From assembly GCA_034336665.1 (NCBI GenBank), contig CM067576.1, forward strand, positions 17,752,036 through 17,816,035: 64,000 nucleotides of DNA, in the 5' to 3' direction. The position numbers were made by a program, and so were the translations under genes. Positions 25,201-37,200 of the stretch are shown here, one piece after another (position 1 is the stretch's first letter; every line of letters starts with the position of its first letter). This DNA comes from Luscinia megarhynchos. Lineage: Eukaryota > Chordata > Aves > Passeriformes > Turdidae. The notes beneath the pieces were generated by a model. That model was not told the origin of the DNA, did no database searches, and was given only the letters and a program-made list of their open reading frames with translations.

Positions 25201-28200
25201 GGCAGTGCCCTTCACTCGGGCCACGCTGGCCCCTGGGAGCTCTGTGCTGCTGCCACCACGCCTCACTGCTCCCACCAGGCACACAGATCCTTCAGGAGCC
25301 ATTCCCTGCCCCTGTCCCTCCTCACAGCACCAGCATTGCTGCAAGGAAATCACAGCAGGCCTTGCAGAACAGCCCCAGTCAAGCCCTGTGACACCAGGGA
25401 CCGGGGAGCTCGGCATGCCACAAGTGCCCTCCCTGCCTGAACAAAACCCATCTTCTCTTCTGGATGGAGAAAGCCGAAATGACCTGCCCTGCCAGGCAGG
25501 GATGGAACCCTTGCCCAGCACAGGTGGCTCTGCACAGGTGAGCACAGGGCAGAGGGGGTGCCATGGCACATCCCCTGTCTGTCACACCCATGGCACACCA
25601 TGGCACACCCCTGTCTGTCACAGCCATGGCACACCATGGCACATCCCTGTCTGTCACACCCGTGGCACATCCCTGTCTGACACACCCATGGCACACCATG
25701 GCACATCCCTGTCTGTCACACCCATGGCACATCCCTGTCTGTCACACCCATGGCACACCCATGGCACATCCTCTGTCTGTCACAGCCATGGCACATCCCT
25801 GTCTTCGGCACACCCATGGCACATCCCCGTCTCGCTAGCACACCCTGTCACAGCACATGGCATCACCATATACATCCCTGTTCGACACACCCATGGCACA
25901 CCCATGGCACATCCCTGTTCGTCACACCATGGCACACCATGGCACATCCCTGTTCGTCACACCCATGGCACACCATCACCCCTGTGGCACACTCAGTGCC
26001 CGTCACAGCCATGGCACACCATGGCACACCCCTGTTCGTCACACCTGTGGCACACCATCCTGGCACATCCGTCAACATGGCATGCCCTGTCGCACTCCAT
26101 GGCACATCCCCAGCCTGTCACAGCCATGGCACACCCGTGGCACATCCCTGTCTGTCACAGCCATGGCACACCATGGCACATCCCCTGTCTGTCACACCCA
26201 TGGCACACCCATGGCACATCCCTGTCTGTCACACGCCATGGCACATCCCTGTCTGTCACACCCATGGCACACCCTTCTCACAGCCATGGCACATCCCCTG
26301 TTCGTCACACCCATGGCACACCCATGGCACATCCCCTGTCCGTCACACCCATGGCACACCCATGGCACACCCATGTCAGCACCCCATGTCGTCACAGCCA
26401 TGGCACACCCTGTGCTCGTCACAGCCCCATGGACACACCCATGGCACATCCCTGTCTGTCACAGCCTGGCACATCCCTGTCTGTCTCACCCATGGCACAT
26501 CCCTGTCTGTCACAGCCCATGGCACATCCCTGTCTGGCACAGCCATGGCACATCCCTGGCATCACCCTCCCGTTCGGTCACAGCCCATGGCACATCCTGT
26601 CTGTCATCCCAGGTCATCGTCACACCCATGGCACACCCCTCTGGCCTGACACAAGCAGCACATGGCACATCGCGGTCACGGCCTGGCCTGGCATCCTGTC
26701 TGTCTCACCCATGGCACATCCCTTCGTCTGTCACACTCCATGGCACATCCCCACATGTCTGCCAGCACAGCCATGGCACATCCCTGTCTGTCACAGCCAT
26801 GGCACACCCATGGCAATATCCTAGTCTGTCACAGCTCATGGCACATCCCTGTCTGTCACACGCCTGGCACACCCATGGCACATACTGTCTGTCATCCCAA
26901 GACCCATGGCAGCCATCCCTGTTCGATGGCCACCATGGCACATCCCCTGTCTGTCACACTCCATGGCACACCATGGCACACCCCCGTCTGTCACAGCCAT
27001 GGCACACCAGGTTCGTCAAGCACCCATGGCAATACCCATGGCACATCCCTGTCTGTCACACCCATGGCACATCCCTGTCTGTCACACCCATGGCACACTC
27101 CCTGTTCGTCACAGCCATGGCACACCCGTGGCACATCCCTGTTCGTCACAGCCCATGGCACACCATGGCACACCCCTGTCTGTCACACCCATGGCACATC
27201 CCTGTCTGTCACACCCATGGCACACCATGGCACACCCCTGTCTGTCACACCCATGGCACACCATGGCACATCCCTGTCTGTCACAGCCATGGCACATCCC
27301 TGTCTGTCTCACACCCATGGCACATCCCTGTCTGTCTCACCCATGGCACATCCCTGTCTGGCACACGCCATGGCACATCCCTGTCTGTCACAGCCATGGC
27401 ACACCATGGCACATCCCTGTCTGTCACAGCCATGGCACACCATGGCACACCCCTGTCTGACACAGCCATGGCACACCATGGCACATCCCTGTCTGACACA
27501 GCCCATGGCACATCCCTGTCTGTCGTCACCCCATGGCACATCCCTGTCTGTCTCACCCATGGCACATCCTGTCTGTCACACCCATGGCACATCCCCTGTC
27601 TGTCACAGCCATGGCACACCATGGCACATCCCTGTCTGTCACAGCCATGGCACATCCCTGTCTGTCACACCCATGGCACACCCCTGTCTGTCACACCCAT
27701 GGCACATCCCTGTCTGGCACAGCCATGGCACATCCCTGTCTGTCACAGCCATGGCACACCCATGGCACATCCCTGTCTGTCACAGCCATGGTACATCCCT
27801 GTCTGACACACCCATGGCACACCATGGCACACTCCTGTCTGTCACACCCATGGCACACCATGGCACATCCCTGTCTGTCACACCTGGCCATGGCACACCA
27901 TGGCACATCCCCTGTCTGTCACACCCATGGCACACATCCCTGTCTGGCACACCATGGCACACCCCTGTCTGTCACACCCATGGCACACCCCTGTCTGTCT
28001 CACCCATGGCACATCCCTGTCTGGCACAGCCATGGCACATCCCTGTCTGTCACAGCCCATGGCACACCATGGCACATCCTCTGTCTGTCACAGCCATGGC
28101 ACATCCCTGTCTGTCTCACCCATGGCACACCCCTGTCTGTCTCACCCATGGCACATCCCTGTCTGTCACACCCATGGCACACCATGGCACATCCCTGTCT

Positions 28201-31200
28201 GACACACCCATGGCACACCCCTGTCTGTCACACCCATGGCACAGACATGGCACATCCCTGTCTGTCTCACCCATGGCACATCCCTGTCTGTCACACCCAT
28301 GGCACACCCCTGTCTGGCACACCCATGGCACACCATGGCACAACCCCATCCTAGCACACCTCTGCCATGTCTGTCCCTGTGACATCTGCTGCACACCCAG
28401 GGCTGCAGTGAGACCAGGGCAGAGCTCCCAGCAGGGTGTTCCTGGGACAAAAGCTGCAGCACCCCACTAAAAACACTTACCAGCAATTTGTTCACCTCTT
28501 GAAGTGATGCCTGAGTGCAATTACTGAGGAACCAGGTTCAAAGCACTCCTGACCTTTTCTCCCCTCTCCCCATGGCAGCTGCTCCTGCTGCAAACCCGTT
28601 TGGCCATAGCAGCAGGGCAGAGTGGAAACCCCCAGGCCACGCCCTGAAACTGGCCAGGCATTCCCTAAACCCTGGAAAAAGGCAGAGTTATTCACCACAA
28701 GGACTTAAAATGGCAGCTTGAAGCATGGGCCTGCCAGGTGACATCTCTGCTCTTCTGCTTGACACCAGCCTAGGCAAGAGCTCCAAAAAACAGGAGCAAA
28801 GGCACAAGACACAAAACCTGAGGGACACTCAGGAGAACATGAGGGATACTCAGGAGAACACGAGGGACACTCAGGAGAAAACCTGAGGGATACTCAAGAG
28901 AACACCAGGGATACTCAGGGATACTCAGGAGGACACGAGGGATACTCCAGAGATACTCAGGAGAACATGAGGGATACTCAGGGACACTCAGGAGAACACC
29001 GGGGATACTCGAGGGATACTCAGGAGAACTCAAGGGATACTCACGAGAACACCAGGGATACTCAGGGATTCCCAGGAGAACACGAGGGATACTCAGGAGA
29101 ACACCAGAGATACTCAGGGACACTCAGGAGAACACCAGGGATACTCAGGGACACTCAGGAGAACACCAGGGACACTCAGGGATTCTCAGGAGAACACGAG
29201 GGATACTCAGGAGAACACCAGAGATACTCAGGGACACTCAGGAGAACACCAGGGATACTCAGGGACACTCAGGAGAACACCAGGGACACTCAGGGATTCT
29301 CAGGCGAACACGAGGGACACTCAGGAGAACACGAGGGATACTCAAGGCATACTCAAGGCATACTCAGGAGAACACCAGGGGTACTCAGGGACACTCAGGA
29401 GAACACCAGGGACACTCAAGGCGTACTCAGGAGAACACCAGGGACACTCAGGGACACTCAGGAGAACACGAGGGATACTCAAGGCATACTCAAGGCATAC
29501 TCAGGAGAACACCAGGGGTACTCAGGGACACTCAGGGACACTCAGAAGAACACCAGGGATACTCAAGGGATACTCAGGAGAACACGGATACTCAGGAGAA
29601 CACGAGGGACACTCAGGAGAACATGAGGGATACTCAAGGCATACTCAGGAGAACACCAGGGACACTCAGGGACACTCAGGAAATCCCTGCCAGCAGCAGG
29701 AGATGGAAGATCCCCAGGACCAGCCTCCCCACAGGAGAATGAACATTTGCAGGGCAGCACCTCAGCCTGAGCCCGTGCTCGTCCTGGGAGCTCCCTCTGC
29801 TCCCCCGATGCTCCTGAGCAGTCCCTGCTCCGCTGCAGAAAAGCGACTCCCTCTAGGGTAGAGCACGGCAACTGCCAGGCAGGACTCGCCCAACGCCTCT
29901 GCCCCGCGCTGGCAGGGGAAACAGGCGTGGCCAGCAGCACAGCTCCCGGCGCTGAGCTCAGGCTTCCCAAGAGCTGGTCCGGCACAGACCTGACTGATTA
30001 TCCCGCATCATTTCCTCTAGCTGCCTCCCTGGGAAGGTTGCACTGCAGTCAGTGTCACTGCTGCTCATTGTGACAAGTGCCCTCATTGTGACCCAGTGCC
30101 GCTCTGTGGGGAGGGGACCTCCAGTCACACGGCATGGAGCAGCACTTGAGCGCCCTGATTGGTCTCTGTGCCAGCCCTGCCACCACAGTTCCCTCCTGAG
30201 CAGCCTCAGGATGAATCACAGGGGGTGGAAAAGACTTTAAAGGTCACCTGGTTCCAACTCCCTGCCACGGCAGGGACACCTCCCACTGTCCCAGCTGCTC
30301 CAGCCCCAGTGTCCAGCCTGGCCCTGGGCACTGCCAGGGATCCAGGGGCAGCCACAGCTGCTCTGGGCACCTGTGCCAGCCCTGCCCACCCTGCCAGGGG
30401 AGCACTTTTCCTAATATCCCATCTAAACCAAGTCTCTGGGCAGTGTGAAGTCATTCCCTTTATCCTGGCACTACATTACCGTGTAAATTGTCTCTCCATC
30501 TTTTTTCTAAGCCCCCTCAGTGCTTCACCACTGCCTCCTCCTGCCCAAGGACTGACCAATTCTGTTTGCACAAATCACCCAGCCCCAGCCTGCTGTCCCT
30601 GCCCCACGGACCCCCCACAAAACCCATCAGCATTTAGAGCAGGAAATAAAACATATCCTGGCTGGGCTGTTCTGTAAAGGCTCTTCCTCCAGCACAGCCA
30701 GGGTCACCCACACCTGCCAGCAGTCATAGAATTCTCCTTCCCCAAAAGCACTTTGAAATACATTCTCAAGCCCTATTACCTCTCCTGTTTATACCACACT
30801 CCCTCTATTATCGAGAAATCCCCAAATAATTTATAAGCTCCTGCACGAACAGGGCCATAAATCCCATTTCTGAGCCCCTCACCTGCTGCTCCCAGGGCTG
30901 TGGGCTGGGGCTGGACCAGAGCAGCTCCAAGCCCTGCACACCCCGTGGGGAAGGCAGCTCTGTCCTGCAGCAGCTCCCTGAGCATCCAGAGACGATCCCA
31001 GCCCGTGTCCTGCCTCTCTGTGCTCTCCCCACCCCACACAAGCACACAAGAGAGGGTTTTCTTTGGAGAATCAAGGCCGGGGAGGAGGATGTTTCTGGCT
31101 GCTTTCCTCAAGGAAGGAGGCTGTCCATGCAGTCTCCCCTGCACAGGCAGGGCTTGCTGGGCTCTCCTGCGTGTCCCCGAGCCTCCCCTGCCCTGCCAGC

Positions 31201-34200
31201 TCCCTGCTCCTCTTTCCAGGCACTGCAAAACCCTGGGTAGCAAGGTTTGTGCTGGCACAACCCTTAGCTGCAGCACCCTGGACATGACACAGAGGGAGGA
31301 GGCTCCCTGTGTGGCCCAGCCCATGATAAATAAAGCACTTCAGCAGCCAGCAGCGACAGACCATAAACCTGCACGAGATAAATACCAACAGCAGCCCCAA
31401 AGATTAGAGGGCTTATGGGCTGGGATGATTTAGAGTTGGGGTGGAAGGGTCATTACTGCTGAATAGGTGGGGGTGAGTGGGCCACAGAAATCAATAAACC
31501 ACTCTGCTCCCAGGGAAGGAAGGGCCACGCTGATTGTGCAAACCCATTTTCCATTCCAGCCCGAGCTCTGGGGCTCAGGCAGCACGGGGGTGCAGGGAGC
31601 ACTCCCCTTGCTGAGGGACAGGGACCCCAGCCCCTGCCACGCCCCAGGAGCTGCACTCAGGGCTCAGCTCACCTGAGCCCCTTGCTGGCACAGCCTCCAA
31701 ATGAGTGCAGGTGCAGGCAACGCTCAGCTCCATTAATCCCATTTTCTAGGGAATGAAAACACAGCTGGCACAGGTATCTCAGCTGCTCTCAGCATCACCA
31801 CCAGGTCAGAGCTTTTCCAGTGCCCAGCTCTGGCCCTGCACAACCCAGTGGGTCCTGCCAGCTCCAAAGACAGCCCTGGGATCCATTTCACCCCAAATAA
31901 CCCCATCGGGTGAATTATTCCAAAGAACTCCATCTGGGAGTTTCCCCAGTGCCACCAGAGATGGAGGTGGCCACACAACGAGCCACAAGAGCTCCCTGGC
32001 CCTCCAGGGCTCTGCAGATGGATTTCCAGGCACAGGGTTCAAAAGCAGCCAGCAATTCCTCCTCTGGTCTTCCCCACTCCAAACTTTTCTCCTTTTGTTC
32101 CCTGCTTTCTCTCTAGGAAACCCAGTCATGACAAAAAGACACTGGCTGTGGAGAGTGGAGCCTATTTGCAAACAGAATAAACCTCTACCATACAAACACA
32201 TGCAAAACCACACGAGCACACAGCTGTTTGTGCCCAGGGCCCCCAAAGGCATTTTTGGGACACACCAGGGAGGGCAGCAGCAGCAGTGGCCGTGCTGCTG
32301 CTCCCAGGAAGGAGCCTGAGCTCACAGGCACATTCAGGTACAAGTGGTGGCAGCTTTGGAGCTGCTGCTCAGAGCTGGGTGCTGCTGGTGAAGCACAGGG
32401 ACCTGCTCTGCTCCCCCTGCACGAGCCACTCTCCCCCCTCTGCCTCCCCAAAGCCATTTAAACCCTCTCTACAACACTTAATAAAATACCTGAAGTTTGC
32501 CCAGCTCAAGTTTGCAACTGATGGATTTCAACTTTACTTGGGATTTTAAGAGTTTTTAAAACAAGTAATTTCATCTCCCCTCCAGAAATAAATTCCTCAA
32601 TAGCTTCACTGCAAAAATACCCCCAGGAATGGACAATTCTGCTGCTTATGTACTAAAGACAGCCCAGAAAAAAAAATCAGATTACTACCGAGCCTTATCA
32701 AAAATGTGGCATAAACCATGTGTTGACTTTAATCCAAACCAAACTGTCAATCTGCCCTCAGGATCCATATAACAAACACGAGCCTAGGGCCAGAAAAGAA
32801 AAGCAGGGTTTGCTTTCTAATAGAAGATTTGTTCTGATCTCTATTAGCCACGCTTCTGCCTGGAAATATTTACACTGAAAACGCTGGGCAAATAGGATTT
32901 CTTATCTTTCTGCTTTGTTGAGTTAGGGGAAAGTCTCATTTGCTATTAATTAATTTAGATTGCGAGTTTCCCATTTTCAGGGAACAATTCTCAACAGTTT
33001 TGCAAAAAACCCAAAAAACTGTTTTTGAAATGTTTTAAATAAGGGAAAAAATAGCAGAAATGAAAGCTGAGCAAATAAATTCAATTTTCTTGTTTGCTGC
33101 ATTTAAATTGCTGCAATTAAATTCCTATCACCTACTCTTTCAACATAAACAGCACAAAGCAAGCCCTCTGCCTGGCTGGCACACTGTTCCCATCTATTAC
33201 AGGACAAGGAGGAATGGGTTGGAATTGAAAGAAGAGCGATTTGGATGAGATGTTAGGAAGAAGTTCTTTCCTCAGAGGGGGTCAGGCAGGGGTACAGAGA
33301 ACCCCAGGGCACCCCGAGTGCTGTGCAAAGCTGCTGGAGCATCCTCAGGGATGTCCCCCCGGCCAGCGGGACAGGCTGGAGCAGCCTGGGGCAGAGGGAG
33401 GTGTCCCTGCCTGGCAGGGGGGCTCTGGAAGGGCTCTGAGGTCCCTCCCAGCCCAGCCCAGCCCAGCGCGGCTCAGTGCTGAGCAGGGCACACCCTGTGC
33501 CCCCGGAGCTGCCCTGAGGCGTTCCAGCTCGGGGAGCCCCAAGGGAAAGGTCCCCGAGTCGCTCCCGTGCCCAGCCCGGGGCCAGGCTGGCACAGCCCGG
33601 CTCCCAGCAGAGCTCCTGCTCCGACTGGTCACCCAGGGAAGTGTGCAGCACTCTGGGACCCTGTGCCCTGTGCCTGTCCCTGAGCTAGAGCTGGCCCTGT
33701 GCCTGTCCCTGTGCCCTGTGCCAGAGCTGGCCCTGTGCCTGTCCCTGAGCTACAGCTGGCCCTGTGCCTGTCCCTGTGCCCTGAGCTAGAGCTGGCCCTG
33801 TGCCCTGTTCCTGTGCCCTGAGCTAGAGCTGGCCCTGTGCCCTGGGCCTGTCCCTGTGCCCTGAGCCAGAGCTGGCCCTGTGCCCTGTGCCCTGAGCCAG
33901 AGCTGGCCCTGTGCCCTGTGCCTGTCCCTGAGCTAGAGCTGGCCCTGTGCCCTGTTCCTGTCCCCGTGTCCTGTCCCCGTGCCTTGTCCCTGTCCCCATG
34001 CCTTGTCCCCGTGCCTTGTCCCTGTCCCGCCCCTGTCCCCATGCCCTGTCCCTGTCTCCATGCCCTGTCCCTGTCCTCATGCTCCCTGTCCCCTGTGCCC
34101 TGTCCCGCCCCCTGTCCCCGTGCCCTGTCCCTGTCCCCATGACCTGTACCCTGTCTCCATGCCCTCCCTGTCCCCGCCCCCGTCCCCGCACAGGGCTCTG

Positions 34201-37200
34201 CTCTCCCATCGATTTGGGGCTGCTCTCTCGGATCTCAGCTGGCCGGGGCTCGCCCCAATCACGGCGGGGTCGCGACCAGGGGGTCAGGAAGCTGCAGGAC
34301 ATCCATCATCATTAACTGCACAGCTGGATCGATGGTGCCCTGCCCGTGCAGCCTCCCAGCCGGGCTCTGAGGCTCCTGTGGGATCGCAGAGAGGGCTCAG
34401 AGCAGCTTCGTGCCAGAGCTGGAGAACAGGGCTGCACGTGGAGCACACAGTCCGCTCACTCTGCTCCCACATTCCCACAGCCCAGCTGAATTCCACCTGT
34501 GGTTTGAGTTCAGCCTGGGGAGCAGACACGGCTATCTGGTCAGGATCGTGCCCGGCACCCCGAGGGAGGAGCCACATCAGGAGATCCCCCGGGGGCAGCA
34601 GGGGGTGACCCCAGCCCGTGTCACAGCACTGCCACTCTCCACACCTCCCCTCTCCTCACTCCGATAAAAAGCATCAGAGAAGCAGCAAAGTGCCCCTCTC
34701 TCAAAAATGTCCTTCACACCACTTCCTAATTCCTGCTCCCAGGGCTTCCCAAGCCAGCAGCCAGCCCACGACACCAGCACACACTGAGCCCTTGGCTGGG
34801 CTCACCACTGCTCCCTGCATCTCTCTGCTAATGCTGGATTTCTGTGCAAGAGCAGCACACGGTATCCCAAACAACACAAAAGCTTTCTAGAAAGCTGTCC
34901 TTCCAAATTATGCCAAAGGTAGTACTCTATTAGGAAAAAAGGGATTTGAAACACAGAGCAGGAGAAAAAAGAACTGGGAGGACTAAGGAGTGCTGGGAAT
35001 ACCCTGAAGGAATAGCAATGCATTATTAATTGCTGCATCCTGGCATTTGTACCCACACAATATGCACTTCTCTAGGACCTTCACAAGGTTTTGGATTTTA
35101 AAAGATGAGCAGAGGAATCACAGGGTACAGTGGCCCCTTGCCACCCTGCTCCCCCTCAGTGCCAGCCCCCCCAGCCTGCCCCCCTTTCCACCTCCCCGTG
35201 CTGAGCCCAGGCTGGACCTGCCCCACCTCCTGCCAGCAGCAGTGAACAGAGCTGGGCCGAGCCCCACTGCCCACTTCTCACCACACAGCCATTTGGGGCT
35301 GCAGGAGCACCAGGCCACCTGCTAGCCCAGCAGTGCCAGGCCCGGGGCTAAGCCACGTGTCCCACTGCCGCAGCCACACACCCACAGAACGCCCCTGGGG
35401 ACCCCACCCCTCCAGCAACACCCCGTGCTTGACAAGCGCTTCACGCTTTTTGCTGCTTGACAACACTTCTGTTGAAGAAATTTTTCTTAATATCCCATTT
35501 AAACCGTCCCTGGCACAACTTTTACCCCAGTGCCACAGATTCAGAGGTTCCCCTCTCCTCCCACAGCGCTGACCTCCGGCAGCACCAGCAGCTCCAGCAA
35601 CACCAGCACCAACAGCCCAGCTCCAGCAGCACCAACAGCCCAGCTCCAGCACCAACAGCCCGGCTCCAACAGCCCAGCTCCAGCAGCTCCAGCAACACCA
35701 GCACCAACAGCCCAGCTCCAGCAGCTCCAGCAGCACCAGCACCAACAGCCCAGCTCCAGCCCAGCTCCAGCAACACCAGCCCATCTCAAACAGCACCAGC
35801 AGCTCCAGCAACACCAGCCCAGCTCCAGCAACACCAGCACCAACAGCCCAGCTCCAGCACCAACAGCCCAGCTCCAAGAGCACCAGCAGCACCAGCCCAG
35901 CCCCAGCAGCTCCAGCCCAGCACCAACAGCACCAGCCCAGCTCCAGCAGCACCAGCAGCACCAGCCCAGCTCCAGCAGCTCCAGCCCAGCTCCAGCCCGG
36001 CTCCAGCAGCTCCAGCCCAGCTCCAGCAGCTCCAGCCCAGCTCCAGCAGCTCCAGCCCGGCTCCAGCAGCTCCAGCCCAGCTCCAGCCCGGCTCCAGCAG
36101 CTCCAGCCCGGCTCCAGCAGCTCCAGCAGCACCAGCCCGGCTCCAGCAGCTCCAGCCCAGCACCAGCAGCTCCAGCCCAGCACCAGCACCAGCAGCCCAG
36201 CTCCAGCAGCTCCAGCCCAGCTCCAGCAGCTCCAGCCCAACTCCAGCAGCACCAGTAGCTCCAGCCCAGCTCCAGCCCAGCTCCAGCAGCACCAGTAGCT
36301 CCAGCCCAGCTCCAGCAGCTCCAGCCCAGCTCCAGCAGCTCCAGCCCAGCTCCAGCAGCACCAGTAGCTCCAGCCCAGCTCCAACAGCACCAGCCCAGCA
36401 CCAGCAGCTCCAGCCCAGCTCACGCAGCTCCAGCAGCACCAACCCAGCACCAACAGCACCAGCCCAGCTCCAACAGCTCCAGCAGCTCCCCAGCCCAGCT
36501 CCCGCAGCTCCAGCAGCACCAACCCAGCACCAACAGCACCAGCCCAGCTCCAACAGCTCCAGCAGCCCCAGCCCAGCTCCCACAGCACCAGCAGCACCAG
36601 CCCAGCTTGAACCACAAATAGGAGATCAGAGCTGAGCTGCACCTTGAGCTCCAGAGGGTTAGAGGTTCTGGCTCTCCTGGCTGGGGCAGAACCAAGGCAG
36701 TAACTCCATGAAAAGGCAGACACTGAGCAGGGTGTGAGCAGGGTGTGAGCAGTGTCAGAGCAGGGTGTGAGCAGTGTCAGAGCAGGGTGTGAGCAGTGTC
36801 AGAGCAGTGTCAGAGCAGGGTGTGAGCAGTGTGTGAGCAGTGTCAGAGCAGGGGTGTGAGCAGTGTCAGAGCAGGGTGTGAGCAGGGTGTGAGTAGTGTG
36901 AGAGCAGGGTGTGAGCAGTGTCTGAGCAGTGTAAGCAGTGTCAGAGCAGTGTCAGAGCAGTGTGAGCAGGGTGAGTAGGGTGTGAACAGTGTCAGAGCAG
37001 TGCCAGAGCAGTGTGTGAGCAGTGTGTGAGCAGTGTGAGTAGGGTGTGAGCAGTGTCAGAGCAGGGTGTGAGCAGTGTCAGAGCAGGGTGTGAGCAGTGT
37101 GTGAGCAGTGTGAGCAGTGTCAGAGCAGGCTGTGAGCAGTGTGAGCAGTGTGTGGGCAGTGTGAGCAGTGTGAGTAGGGTGTGAGCAGTGTCAGAGCAGG

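Larger units (their letters stand above)
19228..25559 (-). other. FGF18 intron 2, acceptor-proximal 6 kb
   Basis: Mostly unique sequence with no exon recognised on either strand. An AT-leaning stretch at about 24380-24860 (with ggattaatttgttcc) is a possible non-coding element. Small repeats inside it are listed separately. Confidence 0.55.

Noticed and set aside
25199..28470. Three plus-strand frames of 541, 649 and 602 codons
   Set aside because: They run through the CCATGG array in overlapping frames. The peptides are pure repeat translations without domains, and the region is inside FGF18 intron 2.
28470..28490. Splice-donor-like sequence on the minus strand
   Set aside because: The adjoining short frame has no match to FGF18 or any family I know and no clear acceptor.
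35278..36723. Minus-strand 481-codon and plus-strand 392-codon frames
   Set aside because: They are translations of the CAGCTC-type array on both strands.
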